DNA of 29,137 nt from DTDX01 sp964608455 (lineage in GTDB: Archaea > Thermoproteota > Bathyarchaeia > 40CM-2-53-6 > DTDX01). The notes under the pieces are model-generated. The model ran no database searches and was not told the origin of the DNA. It saw only the letters and a list, made by a program, of their open reading frames with translations. Below are positions 7,573 through 15,414 of the stretch, one piece after another. The position numbers and the translations under genes are program-made. The DNA lies in the NCBI GenBank assembly GCA_964608455.1, contig CAZSNM010000014.1, positions 1-29,137 of the forward strand, in the 5' to 3' direction. The number at the start of each line of letters is the position of its first letter. Position 1 is the stretch's first letter.

Positions 7573-8742
7573 GTGAAAAATTTGGAGAATGATGAACCTG
7601 AATTAATAATGCTTCCTGGACCAACTAATGTTCCGCAAAGAGTAATGAATGCCATGATAAAACCTATAATCAACCATCGTGGACCAAAATTTAGAGAATT
7701 CTATAAGGAATTAACTGAAAACTTAAAGTATGTTTTTCAAACAAGCAATGATGTTTTTCCTTTATCCTGCTCTGGAACAGGTGGAGTAGAATGCGCAATT
7801 TCAAATATTGTAGCTAAAGGAGATAAAGTAATTGTTCCTGTTAATGGAGTTTTTAGCGAAAGGTTAGCGCAAACAGTTGAGGCTTTTGGAGGAGAAGCAA
7901 TAAAAATTCCTGTGGAATGGGGTGATGCTGTAACTCCTAAGCAAATAAAGGAAGCTTTGGAGGCTGGAAACATTAAGGCAATAGCTGTTGTTTGGAATGA
8001 AACCTCAACTGGTGTAACCACAAGATGCTTAAAGGAAATTGGGGAAATCTGCCGAGAGCATGATTGCCTCTATATTGTAGATGCTATCTCCATTTTAGGA
8101 GGAGATCATTTACCTGTTGATGAATGGGGAATCGATATTTGCATAGCTGGAAGTCAAAAATGCCTAATGACACCTCCAGGATTAGCAGCAGTTTCAATAA
8201 GTGAAAAAGCTTGGAAAGTTATTGAAAAAACTAAAGGTACAAAATTTTACTTTGATTTAATTAAATATAGAGAATTTGCTAAAAAGTTTGAAACTCCTTA
8301 TACACCAGCATTACCTTTGTTTTTTGCTTTAGGTGAAGCGCTTAAAATGATTAGGGAGGAGGGGCTTGAAGCCAGATTTAAACGGCATGAATCCTGCGCT
8401 AAAGCTTTTTATAATGCATTAGAAAAAATGAATTTAACTCTTTATGCTAAAAAATCTGTTAGATCAAATGTTGTTATAGCCATTAATAATCCGCCTGGAA
8501 TAACAGATGAGCAAATTCGATCAAAGCTTTTAAAAGAGCATAAGGTTGTTGTTGCTGGAGGAATGGGTAAACTTAAGGGAACAATGTTTCGAATAGGTGT
8601 AATGGGAACCGTAAATGCTTATCATGTTATTAGAACAATATTAGCTTTAGAGCAAACATTAAAGGAGCTGGGTTTTGAATTTAAATTTGGAGAAGGTTTA
8701 CATGCTGCTAAAGAAACATTAGCTAAAGAAAAACTTCTTTAA
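7573..8742 (+). CDS. class V aminotransferase (serine-pyruvate / alanine-glyoxylate type)
   Basis: A PLP-dependent aminotransferase of the fold-type I class V group. LPGPTNVPQRVMNAM and NHRGPKFREFY open the protein, CSGTGGVECAISN contacts the PLP phosphate, DAISILGGDHLPVDEWGID contains the PLP-binding Asp, and Lys196 in GSQKCLMTPPG forms the Schiff base. At 389 residues it is full length. The substrate is not certain: alanine-glyoxylate, serine-pyruvate or aspartate forms share these motifs. The start could be GTG at 7573 or TTG at 7582; the latter has GGGTGA five nt upstream. With glyA in the same window, a glycine/serine role is possible but unproven. Confidence 0.92.
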   Translation: MKNLENDEPELIMLPGPTNVPQRVMNAMIKPIINHRGPKFREFYKELTENLKYVFQTSNDVFPLSCSGTGGVECAISNIVAKGDKVIVPVNGVFSERLAQTVEAFGGEAIKIPVEWGDAVTPKQIKEALEAGNIKAIAVVWNETSTGVTTRCLKEIGEICREHDCLYIVDAISILGGDHLPVDEWGIDICIAGSQKCLMTPPGLAAVSISEKAWKVIEKTKGTKFYFDLIKYREFAKKFETPYTPALPLFFALGEALKMIREEGLEARFKRHESCAKAFYNALEKMNLTLYAKKSVRSNVVIAINNPPGITDEQIRSKLLKEHKVVVAGGMGKLKGTMFRIGVMGTVNAYHVIRTILALEQTLKELGFEFKFGEGLHAAKETLAKEKLL

Positions 8743-8788
8743 AATTAAATTTAAATTTTTTAAATAATCATTTTCTAAGTATTAAATA

Positions 8789-9448
8789 ATGAAGATTTTA
8801 GCTTTTGCTGATATTCATGGAAGTTTAGAGGCAGCTGAAAAAATAGCGAAGTTAACTTTAAATAGTGAGGCAAATGCAGTTTTAATAGCTGGAGATATAG
8901 CTGTTAACGATTTAAATTTAGCTGAAAAAATTTTAGAAAAAATAGTTTTATCCTTTAATAAACCAGTGTTTTTTGTTCCAGGAAACATGGATTCTAGCTC
9001 TTTAGCTTTTTTTAAAAGCGATAAAATTAAATGTATTCATGGAATTTGCGAAACAATTGAAGATTTTTCAATTATTGGTGTTGGAGGCGCCACCTCATTT
9101 CTTTCTACACCTTTTGAACTTACAGAAAAAGAAATAGAGATAAAGCTGAATGAAGCTTTTAAAGCTTATAAGCAAGGAAATCTTATTTTGCTTTCTCATG
9201 CTCCACCAAAAAATACTAAATTAGATAGGGTTGGAGTAAACTTGCATGTAGGAAGCATTGCAATTAGAAGATTTATAGAAGATAAAAAGCCGATTTTAGC
9301 GGTTTCAGGGCATATTCATGAGGCTAGAGGCTTAGATAAAATAGGGGAAACCATTATAGTTAATCCTGGACCAGCTTTTCAAGGATACTACGCTAATATA
9401 GAGGTTTCTGAAACAAAAAAAATTAAGCTTGATTTATTAAGTTTTTAA
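8789..9448 (+). CDS. calcineurin-like metallophosphoesterase
   Basis: A 219-residue phosphoesterase with the full metal-binding set: Asp8 and His10 (FADIHG), Asp36 (AGDIA), Asn66 (VPGNMD), His137 (LSHAPP), and His175 and His177 (SGHIHEARG). It is close to the archaeal YfcE/MJ0936-like small phosphodiesterases, but the natural substrate cannot be read from the sequence. It follows the aminotransferase by 46 nt and precedes the FKBP gene by 51 nt on the same strand, with AT-rich spacers that could hold separate promoters. Confidence 0.92.
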   Translation: MKILAFADIHGSLEAAEKIAKLTLNSEANAVLIAGDIAVNDLNLAEKILEKIVLSFNKPVFFVPGNMDSSSLAFFKSDKIKCIHGICETIEDFSIIGVGGATSFLSTPFELTEKEIEIKLNEAFKAYKQGNLILLSHAPPKNTKLDRVGVNLHVGSIAIRRFIEDKKPILAVSGHIHEARGLDKIGETIIVNPGPAFQGYYANIEVSETKKIKLDLLSF

Positions 9449-9499
9449 TAAGCAATTAAATAGGTTTAATATGAATATTAAGTCAAAGAGGGAAAATAA

Positions 9500-10243
9500 A
9501 TGAATGAACAAATTGAAATTAAAAAAGGAGATTTTGCCTTAATAAATTATGTATGCAAAGTTGAGGAAAGCGGAGAAATAGTAGATACCACTATAGAGGA
9601 AGTTGCTAAAAAAACAGGGCTTTATAAGGAAGGTAGTAAATACGAGCCTTTATTCATTATTGTTGGTGAAGGATGGGTTCCTAAAGGTTTAGATGAAGGT
9701 TTAATAGGCTTAACTGTTGGAAAACCAACAGTAATTAAGGTTCCACCTGAAAAAGGTTATGGAGAAAGGGATCCATCCAAAATAAAGCTTATACCGCTTA
9801 GAAAATTTAAAAAAGAAGGGGTAACTCCAACTCCAGGAATGCGCATTGAAATCGATAATAAACCAGCTTTAATAAGGGCTGTAGGCGCTGGAAGAGTTCA
9901 AGTAGATTTTAATCATCCTTTATCTGGAAAAACACTTATTTACGAAGTTTCCATAGAAAAAATCCTTAAAGAAGATGTTGAAAAAGTTAAAGCTTTAATT
10001 AGCAAGCATCTATCTGATGTAAATGGAGAAAAATTTAAAGTAACTTTTGCAGAAAACTCTATAGAAATTGAAGTTCCTGAAGGAGCCTTTTTTACAGATG
10101 GACTTCAACTTGCTAAAAGAGCTATCGCATTTGATATATTAAAGTATTTTAATCAAATTAAAAATGTTAGGTTTATTGAGCAGTATGAAAGGAAAGGCGT
10201 TGAAGGCGAACAAAAGCAAGAGGAAACCCCAAAGGACAAGTAA
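9500..10243 (+). CDS. long-type FKBP peptidyl-prolyl isomerase
   Basis: A cytosolic peptidyl-prolyl cis-trans isomerase and chaperone of the SlyD-like archaeal long class (247 residues). The FKBP core shows GDFALINYVCKVEESGEIVDTT, FIIVGEGWVPKGLDEGLIGLTVG, then PPEKGYGERD, followed by the insert-in-flap domain (PGMRIEIDNKPALIRAVGAGRVQVDFNHPLSGKTL). A C-terminal extension of about 90 residues is shared with archaeal homologues. The ribosome site GAGGG lies 9 nt before the ATG. The last 71 nt lie antisense to the end of the UPF0179 gene. Confidence 0.94.
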   Translation: MNEQIEIKKGDFALINYVCKVEESGEIVDTTIEEVAKKTGLYKEGSKYEPLFIIVGEGWVPKGLDEGLIGLTVGKPTVIKVPPEKGYGERDPSKIKLIPLRKFKKEGVTPTPGMRIEIDNKPALIRAVGAGRVQVDFNHPLSGKTLIYEVSIEKILKEDVEKVKALISKHLSDVNGEKFKVTFAENSIEIEVPEGAFFTDGLQLAKRAIAFDILKYFNQIKNVRFIEQYERKGVEGEQKQEETPKDK

Positions 10244-10631
10244 CTTTTTTATTGATTAACTCAATTATTTTGCATTTATCTCCATTTCGCAATCCTAAAG
10301 GAGCACATTTAACATAATTTTTGCATAAAATATTTTTGCATTCAATTGGATGAAAATCCATTATTGCTTCTAAAATAGCTTCTTTAGAGTAAATGCAAGC
10401 TTTAATATTTGCCTCTTCAACCTCAACCAATTTTCCACCATTAAAATGTATTTTGCATTCCTCTATACTTTTTTTTAAAACTTTTTTTATAATATAAAGT
10501 CTTCCTGCTTCTAAGCCCTCCATACAAACCTTATAATATTTACATTTAAAACATAAGGTTAAAGGTTGATTAAAAAGAAAAATATAACCTGGCTTAGCTT
10601 GATTCCTTCCAATAATTGTTATTTTACCCAT
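10173..10631 (-). CDS. UPF0179 cysteine-rich protein
   Basis: An archaeal protein of unknown function, about 152 residues from the Met at 10631; an in-frame ATG at 10649 would add six residues (MFRGLN). MGKITIIGRNQAKPGYIFLFNQP is the conserved N-terminus and favours the shorter start. Cysteines fall as CFKCKYYKVC, a lone Cys in EECKIHF, CIYS, then ECKNILCKNYVKCAP and late singles, suggesting zinc or an iron-sulfur cluster. Its C-terminus overlaps the FKBP coding region by 71 nt on the opposite strand, unusually long for this compact neighbourhood. I cannot assign a function. Confidence 0.85.
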   Translation of the reverse strand: MGKITIIGRNQAKPGYIFLFNQPLTLCFKCKYYKVCMEGLEAGRLYIIKKVLKKSIEECKIHFNGGKLVEVEEANIKACIYSKEAILEAIMDFHPIECKNILCKNYVKCAPLGLRNGDKCKIIELINKKVTCPLGFPLAFVRLQRLSFHTAQ

Positions 10632-10742
10632 ATTTAATCCTCGAAACATTTTTAAGGAAGAACCACATTTATAGTTTTGAAAACCATTTTTTAAATTTTT
10701 AACATTTTCCTATTTTACAGTTTTTAAGGAGCAAAAACAAAA

Positions 10743-11387
10743 ATGGAGAAAAACCCAATTGATTCACTTCAAAATATTTTAAAAGGAACGACAACTATAG
10801 GCGTGGTTTGTAAAGATGGTGTAATACTGGCTACGGATACTAGAGCTACAATGGGTTATTTTATAGCCCATAAAAAAGCTAAAAAAGTTTATAAGATAGA
10901 TGATCATATAGCTATGACTATTGCTGGAGCTGTTGCTGATGCTCAAACAGTTGTTGAAATATTGAAGGTTAATTCAAAGCTTTATAAATATGAAAGGGGA
11001 GAGCCTATGCCTGTTAATGCTGCAGCTAGGCTTGCTGCAAATATACTTTTTTCCTCAAGATACCTTCCTTTAATGCTTCAAGCTATTATAGGTGGGATAA
11101 GCGATGGTAAACCTCAACTTTTCGCTTTAGACCCTCTTGGAAGCTTAACTGAAGAAAAATGTGTTTCAACAGGTTCAGGTTCACCAGTAGCATATGGAGT
11201 TTTAGAAGCTGAATTTAAAGAAAATATGAGTGTTAAAGAGGCTCTTCCAATAGTTTTAAAAGCTATTAAATCTGCTATGAAAAGGGATGCCGCAAGTGGA
11301 GATAGTTTTGATGTCGCATTAATAACCTTCCATGATGGTTATAAAGAGCTTAATGAAAAAGAAAAGGAAGAATTAATGAAGAACTAA
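10743..11387 (+). CDS. psmB: proteasome beta subunit, catalytic
   Basis: The proteolytic beta subunit of the archaeal 20S proteasome, 214 residues. A 15-residue propeptide ends in Gly and is followed by TTTIGVV, so Thr16 becomes the nucleophile Thr1. Asp17-equivalent (ATDTRATMG), Lys33-equivalent (AKKVYKI), the STGSGSPVAYG loop and RDAASGD complete the active site. This contrasts with the Ala1 subunit at 4000-4608. AAGGAGC lies about 10 nt before the ATG. The gene is followed by aCPSF1 after 65 nt, a neighbour pair conserved in many archaea. Confidence 0.96.
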   Translation: MEKNPIDSLQNILKGTTTIGVVCKDGVILATDTRATMGYFIAHKKAKKVYKIDDHIAMTIAGAVADAQTVVEILKVNSKLYKYERGEPMPVNAAARLAANILFSSRYLPLMLQAIIGGISDGKPQLFALDPLGSLTEEKCVSTGSGSPVAYGVLEAEFKENMSVKEALPIVLKAIKSAMKRDAASGDSFDVALITFHDGYKELNEKEKEELMKN

Positions 11388-11452
11388 ATGTAAAAATTTA
11401 TTACTTGTTTCAAATTTAACCTTTCAAAATAACTTTTAAAGAAGGTTTCAAA

Positions 11453-13366
11453 TTGCGCAATCAAAATAGTAATGGATATGCTAAAGTTAGAGAATGCATA
11501 ATAGATTGTTTACCAAAAGAGGCTGAAGTAACTAGGGTAGAGTTTGAAGGTTCAAAACTTGCTGTATATGTTAAAAATGCAGCTATGCTTTTGGAGCAAA
11601 ACTATATAATATCCGATATAGTTGCGCGTCTTCATAAAAGAGTTGTAATTAGATCTGATCCATCAATAAGGGTTCCTAAAGAACAAGCTGAAAAAATTAT
11701 AGAAAACCTTGTACCAAAAGAGGCTGAAGTAACCTCTATAGTTTTCGATTCAAATTTAGGAGAAGTGATAATTGAAGCTAAAAAACCCGGTTTAGTAATA
11801 GGGAAAGAAGGATCGGTGCTTCAGGAAATTGTAAGGAATACGGCTTGGAGACCAAAAGTTATTAGAGCTCCATTATTACATTCAAAAATTATAGCTTCAA
11901 CAAGGCATATTCTTTATTCCGAAAGTGAAGAAAGAGTTAGAATTCTAAGAAATGTAGGAGAAAGAATTTTTAGACCAACCTTAACAAAGCAAGGAAGCGT
12001 TAGAATAACTTTTTTGGGAGGATTTAAAGAAGTTGGTAGATCAGCAATTTTAGTTGAAACAGAAGAGAACTGCATTCTTTTAGATTGCGGAATAAAACCA
12101 AGCAATCAAGATTCGATGCCTTACCCAAGATTTGATGTAGAACAATTCAATTTGGAAAGGTTAGATGCAGTTGTAATTACGCATGCTCATGTAGATCATT
12201 GTGCTATGGTCCCCTTCCTCTTTAAATATGATTATGATGGTCCAGTTTACTGCTCTGAACCAACAGCTTCCCTAATGCCTCTTCTACAGTTGGATTATTT
12301 AGATGTAGCCAGTAAAGAAGGTTCTTATGCACCTTACGATCAAAAAGATGTTAGGGAAGAAGTTCTTCATATAATTCCATTAAAATATGGTGTAGTAAAT
12401 GATGTAGCTCCAGGAGTAAAGTTAACTCTATATGATGCTGGGCATATTTTAGGTTCATCAATTGTTCATCTTCATATAGGTGAGGGATTTCACAATATAG
12501 TTTATACTGGAGATTTTAAGTTTGGTAAAACAACTCTTTTGGAGCCGGCTACATCAACCTTTCCAAGAGTTGAAACTTTAATAATTGAAAGCACATATGG
12601 TGCTCCTGAAGATGTTATGCCTGAAAGAAGCGTTGTTGAAGCAAATTTAATTGAAACATTAAATGAAGTGTTAAAAAATGGGGGGAAAGCTTTAATACCT
12701 GTTCCAGCTGTAGGAAGAGCTCAAGAAATAATGATTGTTTTAGATAATTATATGAAGAATAAAAAGTTGATTGAAGCTCCGATATATATAGAAGGAATGA
12801 TTTCAGAAGCTACAGCCATTCATACTGTTTATCCAGAGTATTTGGCTCACTCTATTAGAGATCAAATTCTCCATAAAAATATAAATCCTTTTCAATCAGA
12901 ATATTTCACAATAGTTAATCATCCAAGCGAAAGAGAAGAAATAATTAAAGGTGGACCATCAATTATAATGGCTACTTCAGGTATGCTTGAAGGGGGCCCA
13001 GCTATAGAATACTTTAAGCATTTAGCACCTGAAGAAAAAAACGCTATAATATTTGTAAGCTATCAAATAGAAGGTACATTAGGGAATAAAATAAAAAATG
13101 GATTAAAAGAAGTTTCTTTAATAGGCGCTGGTGGAAAAATGGAGTTAGTTAAAGTTAAAGCTAGAGTAGAGTTTATTGAAGGTTTTTCAGGCCATTCAGA
13201 TAGAAATCAACTTTTAAATTTCTTAAGTAAAATAAAACCTAAACCAACCAAAATAATAGTTGGTCATGGAGAAAGAAAAAAATGCGAAAGTTTAGTTGCA
13301 GCAATAAATAAAAAGCTAGGTAAAGCAATTGCTCCTGAAGTTTTAGAAACAATAAGATTAAGATGA
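11453..13366 (+). CDS. fttA: aCPSF1 / FttA, KH-containing beta-CASP ribonuclease
   Basis: The archaeal CPSF73-like nuclease that cleaves nascent RNA and terminates transcription. It is 637 residues, the usual size. Tandem KH-type domains occupy residues 1 to about 180 (GLVIGKEGSV at 113-122). The metallo-beta-lactamase and beta-CASP core follows, with GGFKEVGRSAILVE, motif II HAHVDHC (His244, His246, Asp248, His249), GHILGSS, TGDFKFG, the beta-CASP segment PAVGRAQEIM, and GFSGHSDRNQL and VGHGERKK near the C-terminus. The start is TTG at 11453 with GAAGG about 8 nt upstream. It probably shares a transcript with psmB. Confidence 0.96.
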   Translation: MRNQNSNGYAKVRECIIDCLPKEAEVTRVEFEGSKLAVYVKNAAMLLEQNYIISDIVARLHKRVVIRSDPSIRVPKEQAEKIIENLVPKEAEVTSIVFDSNLGEVIIEAKKPGLVIGKEGSVLQEIVRNTAWRPKVIRAPLLHSKIIASTRHILYSESEERVRILRNVGERIFRPTLTKQGSVRITFLGGFKEVGRSAILVETEENCILLDCGIKPSNQDSMPYPRFDVEQFNLERLDAVVITHAHVDHCAMVPFLFKYDYDGPVYCSEPTASLMPLLQLDYLDVASKEGSYAPYDQKDVREEVLHIIPLKYGVVNDVAPGVKLTLYDAGHILGSSIVHLHIGEGFHNIVYTGDFKFGKTTLLEPATSTFPRVETLIIESTYGAPEDVMPERSVVEANLIETLNEVLKNGGKALIPVPAVGRAQEIMIVLDNYMKNKKLIEAPIYIEGMISEATAIHTVYPEYLAHSIRDQILHKNINPFQSEYFTIVNHPSEREEIIKGGPSIIMATSGMLEGGPAIEYFKHLAPEEKNAIIFVSYQIEGTLGNKIKNGLKEVSLIGAGGKMELVKVKARVEFIEGFSGHSDRNQLLNFLSKIKPKPTKIIVGHGERKKCESLVAAINKKLGKAIAPEVLETIRLR

Positions 13367-13454
13367 AAACAGAAGGTTTATTAGCTTAATTTTATCTAAT
13401 TTATTAAACGAAGAGCTTTAATAGATTTTATTTCATTTTTATATATGAGGGAAA

Positions 13455-13748
13455 ATGATGCAAGCTCAATCAACCTATATGAAAACTACAATTTATATTA
13501 AAGCTGTTCCCTTACGCTATTTCTCAGATGTTGAAAAAATAAAGGAAGAATTGAAAAATGGCAATATTATTCTTATAGTGAAAATAACTCCTCTAGCTAA
13601 AAAAAGTATCGAAGATGTTAAAGAAGCTATAATGCAACTTAAAGATTATGTAAATAAAGAAGGTGGCGATATAGCTAGGCTTGGTGAAGAAAGAATTATT
13701 ATAACGCCTCCAAAAGTGAAAATATGGCGAGAAAAAGCTAGGAAATAA
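13455..13748 (+). CDS. sepF: SepF-like (DUF552) protein
   Basis: A 97-residue protein with the SepF core: MKTTIYIKAVPLRYFSDVEKIKEELKNGNIILIVKITPLA, then LKDYVNKEGGDIARLGEERIIITPPKVKIW. In FtsZ-based archaea SepF anchors FtsZ to the membrane. Here only about nine residues precede the core, so the usual N-terminal amphipathic membrane helix is not visible. GAGGG lies just before the ATG at 13455; ATG codons at 13458 and 13479 are alternatives that only shorten it. FtsZ is not in the window. The 3' end overlaps the convergent PUA gene by 11 nt. Confidence 0.85.
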   Translation: MMQAQSTYMKTTIYIKAVPLRYFSDVEKIKEELKNGNIILIVKITPLAKKSIEDVKEAIMQLKDYVNKEGGDIARLGEERIIITPPKVKIWREKARK

Positions 13749-14220
13749 GCTTCCAAATTTCATCTCCAACATAATGAAGATTTTTAATGCATTTCCCCTT
13801 TACCATTTGTTGAATTTCCTCAGAATTAATTAATGCTAATCCAATAGCAATAGCCTTTCCATATTTTTCATCAACCACTAAAACAAGAGAATCCTTTTTA
13901 AAATTATTTTCAATTTTTCTTATACCAGGCGCCATAATATCAGCTCCATTGCAAATATGGGGAATAGCCCCCATATCTACAATAACTTTAGGTAACCGCA
14001 TTAAAACTTCAGAAAAAACCAAGGTTGGATACAATTCTTCATTTATAGCAAATACTAAAGGTTTATTATCAATAAAAAATATTTTTTTATTCTCTTTAAT
14101 TTTTAAAACTTCAACTTTAGCCTTTCCTTTAAAAAAATCTTCAGGCAAACAATATTTGCTTAAAATATTTTTTAATAAAAGTTTTGATTCCTTGCTTTTT
14201 AAAAAGCTTTTGTAAACCAT
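13738..14220 (-). CDS. PUA-domain RNA-binding protein (MCT-1/Tma20-like)
   Basis: 160 residues. The N-terminal half resembles the DUF1947-type domain of archaeal MCT-1 homologues (KSFLKSKESKLLLKNIL, then FFIDNKPLVFAI). The C-terminal half is a PUA domain (LPKVIVDMGAIPHICNGADIMAPGI, then LVLVVDEKYGKAIAIGLALI, ending HYVGDEIWKL). Eukaryotic relatives act in initiator tRNA delivery and ribosome recycling, so a translation role is inferred. It is convergent with sepF (11-nt overlap) and divergent from the Sm gene. Confidence 0.88.
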   Translation of the reverse strand: MVYKSFLKSKESKLLLKNILSKYCLPEDFFKGKAKVEVLKIKENKKIFFIDNKPLVFAINEELYPTLVFSEVLMRLPKVIVDMGAIPHICNGADIMAPGIRKIENNFKKDSLVLVVDEKYGKAIAIGLALINSEEIQQMVKGKCIKNLHYVGDEIWKLIS

Positions 14221-14306
14221 ATAAATTTTATAAGCTACAATAAGCTTTAAATTAATCGTTTTAAACTTTAAAAGCTAGAAAACCATTTAAAATGAGGAGC
14301 TGAAAA

Positions 14307-14561
14307 ATGTCTGAAATAGCATTAAATATTTTTAAAGAAAATATTGGAAAAGTAGTTTTAGTTGAACTTAAAGGAGGAAGAAGCGTAAGAGGAAAACTTT
14401 ATAGTTTTGATCAACATATGAATCTTGTTTTAGAAGATGCTGAAGATATAACTGGGGAAAACCCAAAAAAAATAGGCACTGTAATAATTAGGGGAGATAA
14501 CGTAATTTTGGTTTCTCCACCACCAAAAAAACCTGAAGAAACTCAAATCAAAAAACAATAA
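14307..14561 (+). CDS. lsm: Sm-like archaeal protein (LSm)
   Basis: An 84-residue Sm-fold protein that forms heptameric rings binding U-rich RNA. Sm1 is NIGKVVLVELKGGRSVRGKLYSFDQHMNLVLEDA, with the D-x-H-M-N RNA-binding signature. Sm2 is IGTVIIRGDNVILVSPP. A Pro/Lys-rich tail follows. GAGG lies about 10 nt before the ATG. It precedes rpl37e by 90 nt; this Sm-L37e order is common in archaea and suggests a shared transcript. Confidence 0.96.
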   Translation: MSEIALNIFKENIGKVVLVELKGGRSVRGKLYSFDQHMNLVLEDAEDITGENPKKIGTVIIRGDNVILVSPPPKKPEETQIKKQ

Positions 14562-14651
14562 AATAAATAATGATAATTATTTTAAAGCTTTAATTAAATA
14601 TAAAAGTGGCAATATATTATTTTCTAATTAAGAAGAAGGAGAGAAAAATAT

Positions 14652-14837
14652 ATGAAGGGAACACCATCCTTTGGTAAAAGAGGACATTTAAAAACCCATA
14701 TACGCTGTAGAAGATGTGGAAGACATTCATATCATATTAGAAAAAAAAGATGCGCAGCATGCGGTTTTGGAGAAAGCAAAAAGATTAGAAAATATTCTTG
14801 GCAAAACAAAAAAGTCAATAAAGTTAGAATTGTTTAA
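14652..14837 (+). CDS. rpl37e: 50S ribosomal protein L37e
   Basis: A 61-residue basic zinc-ribbon ribosomal protein. The opening MKGTPSFGKR is diagnostic of the family. The zinc ligands are Cys19, Cys22, Cys34 and Cys37 (CRRCG and CAACG). AGGAG lies about 12 nt upstream of the ATG. It is the last gene before tRNA-Val. Confidence 0.97.
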   Translation: MKGTPSFGKRGHLKTHIRCRRCGRHSYHIRKKRCAACGFGESKKIRKYSWQNKKVNKVRIV

Positions 14838-14893
14838 GCAACTTAAAAACATTTAAATTTTAATTGATTAAAAATAATTAAATTAATAATATG

Positions 14894-15000
14894 GGGCCGG
14901 TCGTCTAGCTTGGTTAGGACATCTGCCTGACAAAAATTCAGGAAGCGCAGAAGCGAGAAACGCTGCAAGGTCCCCGGTTCAAGTCCGGGCCGGCCCACCA
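14894..15000 (+). tRNA. tRNA-Val (GAC) with two introns
   Basis: The acceptor is GGGCCGG/CCGGCCC, the discriminator base is A and CCA is encoded at 14998-15000. The T-arm is CCCGG-UUCAAGU-CCGGG. The anticodon loop begins CUGACA (anticodon GAC, 14929-14931) on stem UCUGC. Its partner GCAGA lies at 14947-14951, so 13 nt are extra in the loop and a further 16 nt sit between that stem and the rest of the variable loop. The first intron is about 14933-14945, at the canonical 37/38 site; its 3' edge is uncertain by a base or two. The second is 14953-14968. Removing both leaves 78 nt including CCA, with a fully paired cloverleaf. Confidence 0.92.
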
Positions 15001-15061
15001 TAATTTGGGTTTAAACCCTCTTTTTTAATATTCTTCTTCAAAGATTTCTTTATGAATAAAG

Positions 15062-15262
15062 CTAACTAGATTAAGGAATAGCAATAAGCAGCTTATACAA
15101 GTTGCTTATGCTTCAAGCAAAGATGAAATTGAAAAAAGGAAATAAAAGCTTTGATAAAAGCGAGTGAATTGCTGAAATGCAAAAATTTACTTTGCATAAC
15201 ATGGGATTACAAGGATGAAGCGAAAATAGAAAATAAAAAAAGTTTTACCTTTATGGAAGTGA
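15062..15262 (+). pseudogene. remnant of an archaeal AAA-type ATPase with DUF234-like C-terminus
   Basis: Three frames must be joined to read one protein. The first gives NKQLIQVAYASSKDEIEKRK and stops. The next frame gives EIKALIKASELLKCKNLL, then CITWDYKDEAKIENKK. The third ends KVLPLWK and stops at 15262. This matches the C-terminal nuclease-like end of the common archaeal ATPases (pattern LIQVCY ... ALIKAS ... LLVITWDYE ... IPLWKW). The ATPase domain is gone, and at least two frameshifts are needed. These ATPases are often strain-variable and associated with mobile regions. The family call is by pattern memory. Confidence 0.7.
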
Positions 15263-15295
15263 GCCGTTTTTCTGTTTTGTTGGATATAAAATAAG

Positions 15296-15404
15296 AAAAG
15301 TTTATTTTTCATTAGGTGAAGAGCGCATCCGAGCTTAAGCAGCTTTCCATTGAAGAAATATTTTTCATCACACTTATTTATTCAAAGCTGAAAAATAAAC
15401 TTTT
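15296..15404. repeat. perfect 16-bp inverted repeat with 77-nt interior
   Basis: AAAAGTTTATTTTTCA at 15296-15311 is matched exactly by its reverse complement at 15389-15404. TAAAATA occurs just outside each arm (about 15287 and 15405), which could be a target duplication or chance in AT-rich DNA. It lies just past the tupA stop, and the T-rich arms could also act as U-tract terminators in both directions. Confidence 0.7.
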
Positions 15405-15414
15405 TAAAATAGTT

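Larger units (their letters stand above)
15001..15414. other. gene-poor spacer between tRNA-Val and tupA
   Basis: No intact gene is convincing here. The stretch holds the decayed ATPase C-terminus at 15062-15262 and the 16-bp inverted repeat at 15296-15404. An open frame starting with GTG at 15316 has no recognisable domain and runs antisense into tupA. Confidence 0.6.

Noticed and set aside
14947..14972. long variable arm of a class II tRNA (Ser or Leu)
   Set aside because: The normal 5-nt variable loop AGGUC is restored by the intron model, and the anticodon GAC with the GGGCCGG acceptor fits valine.
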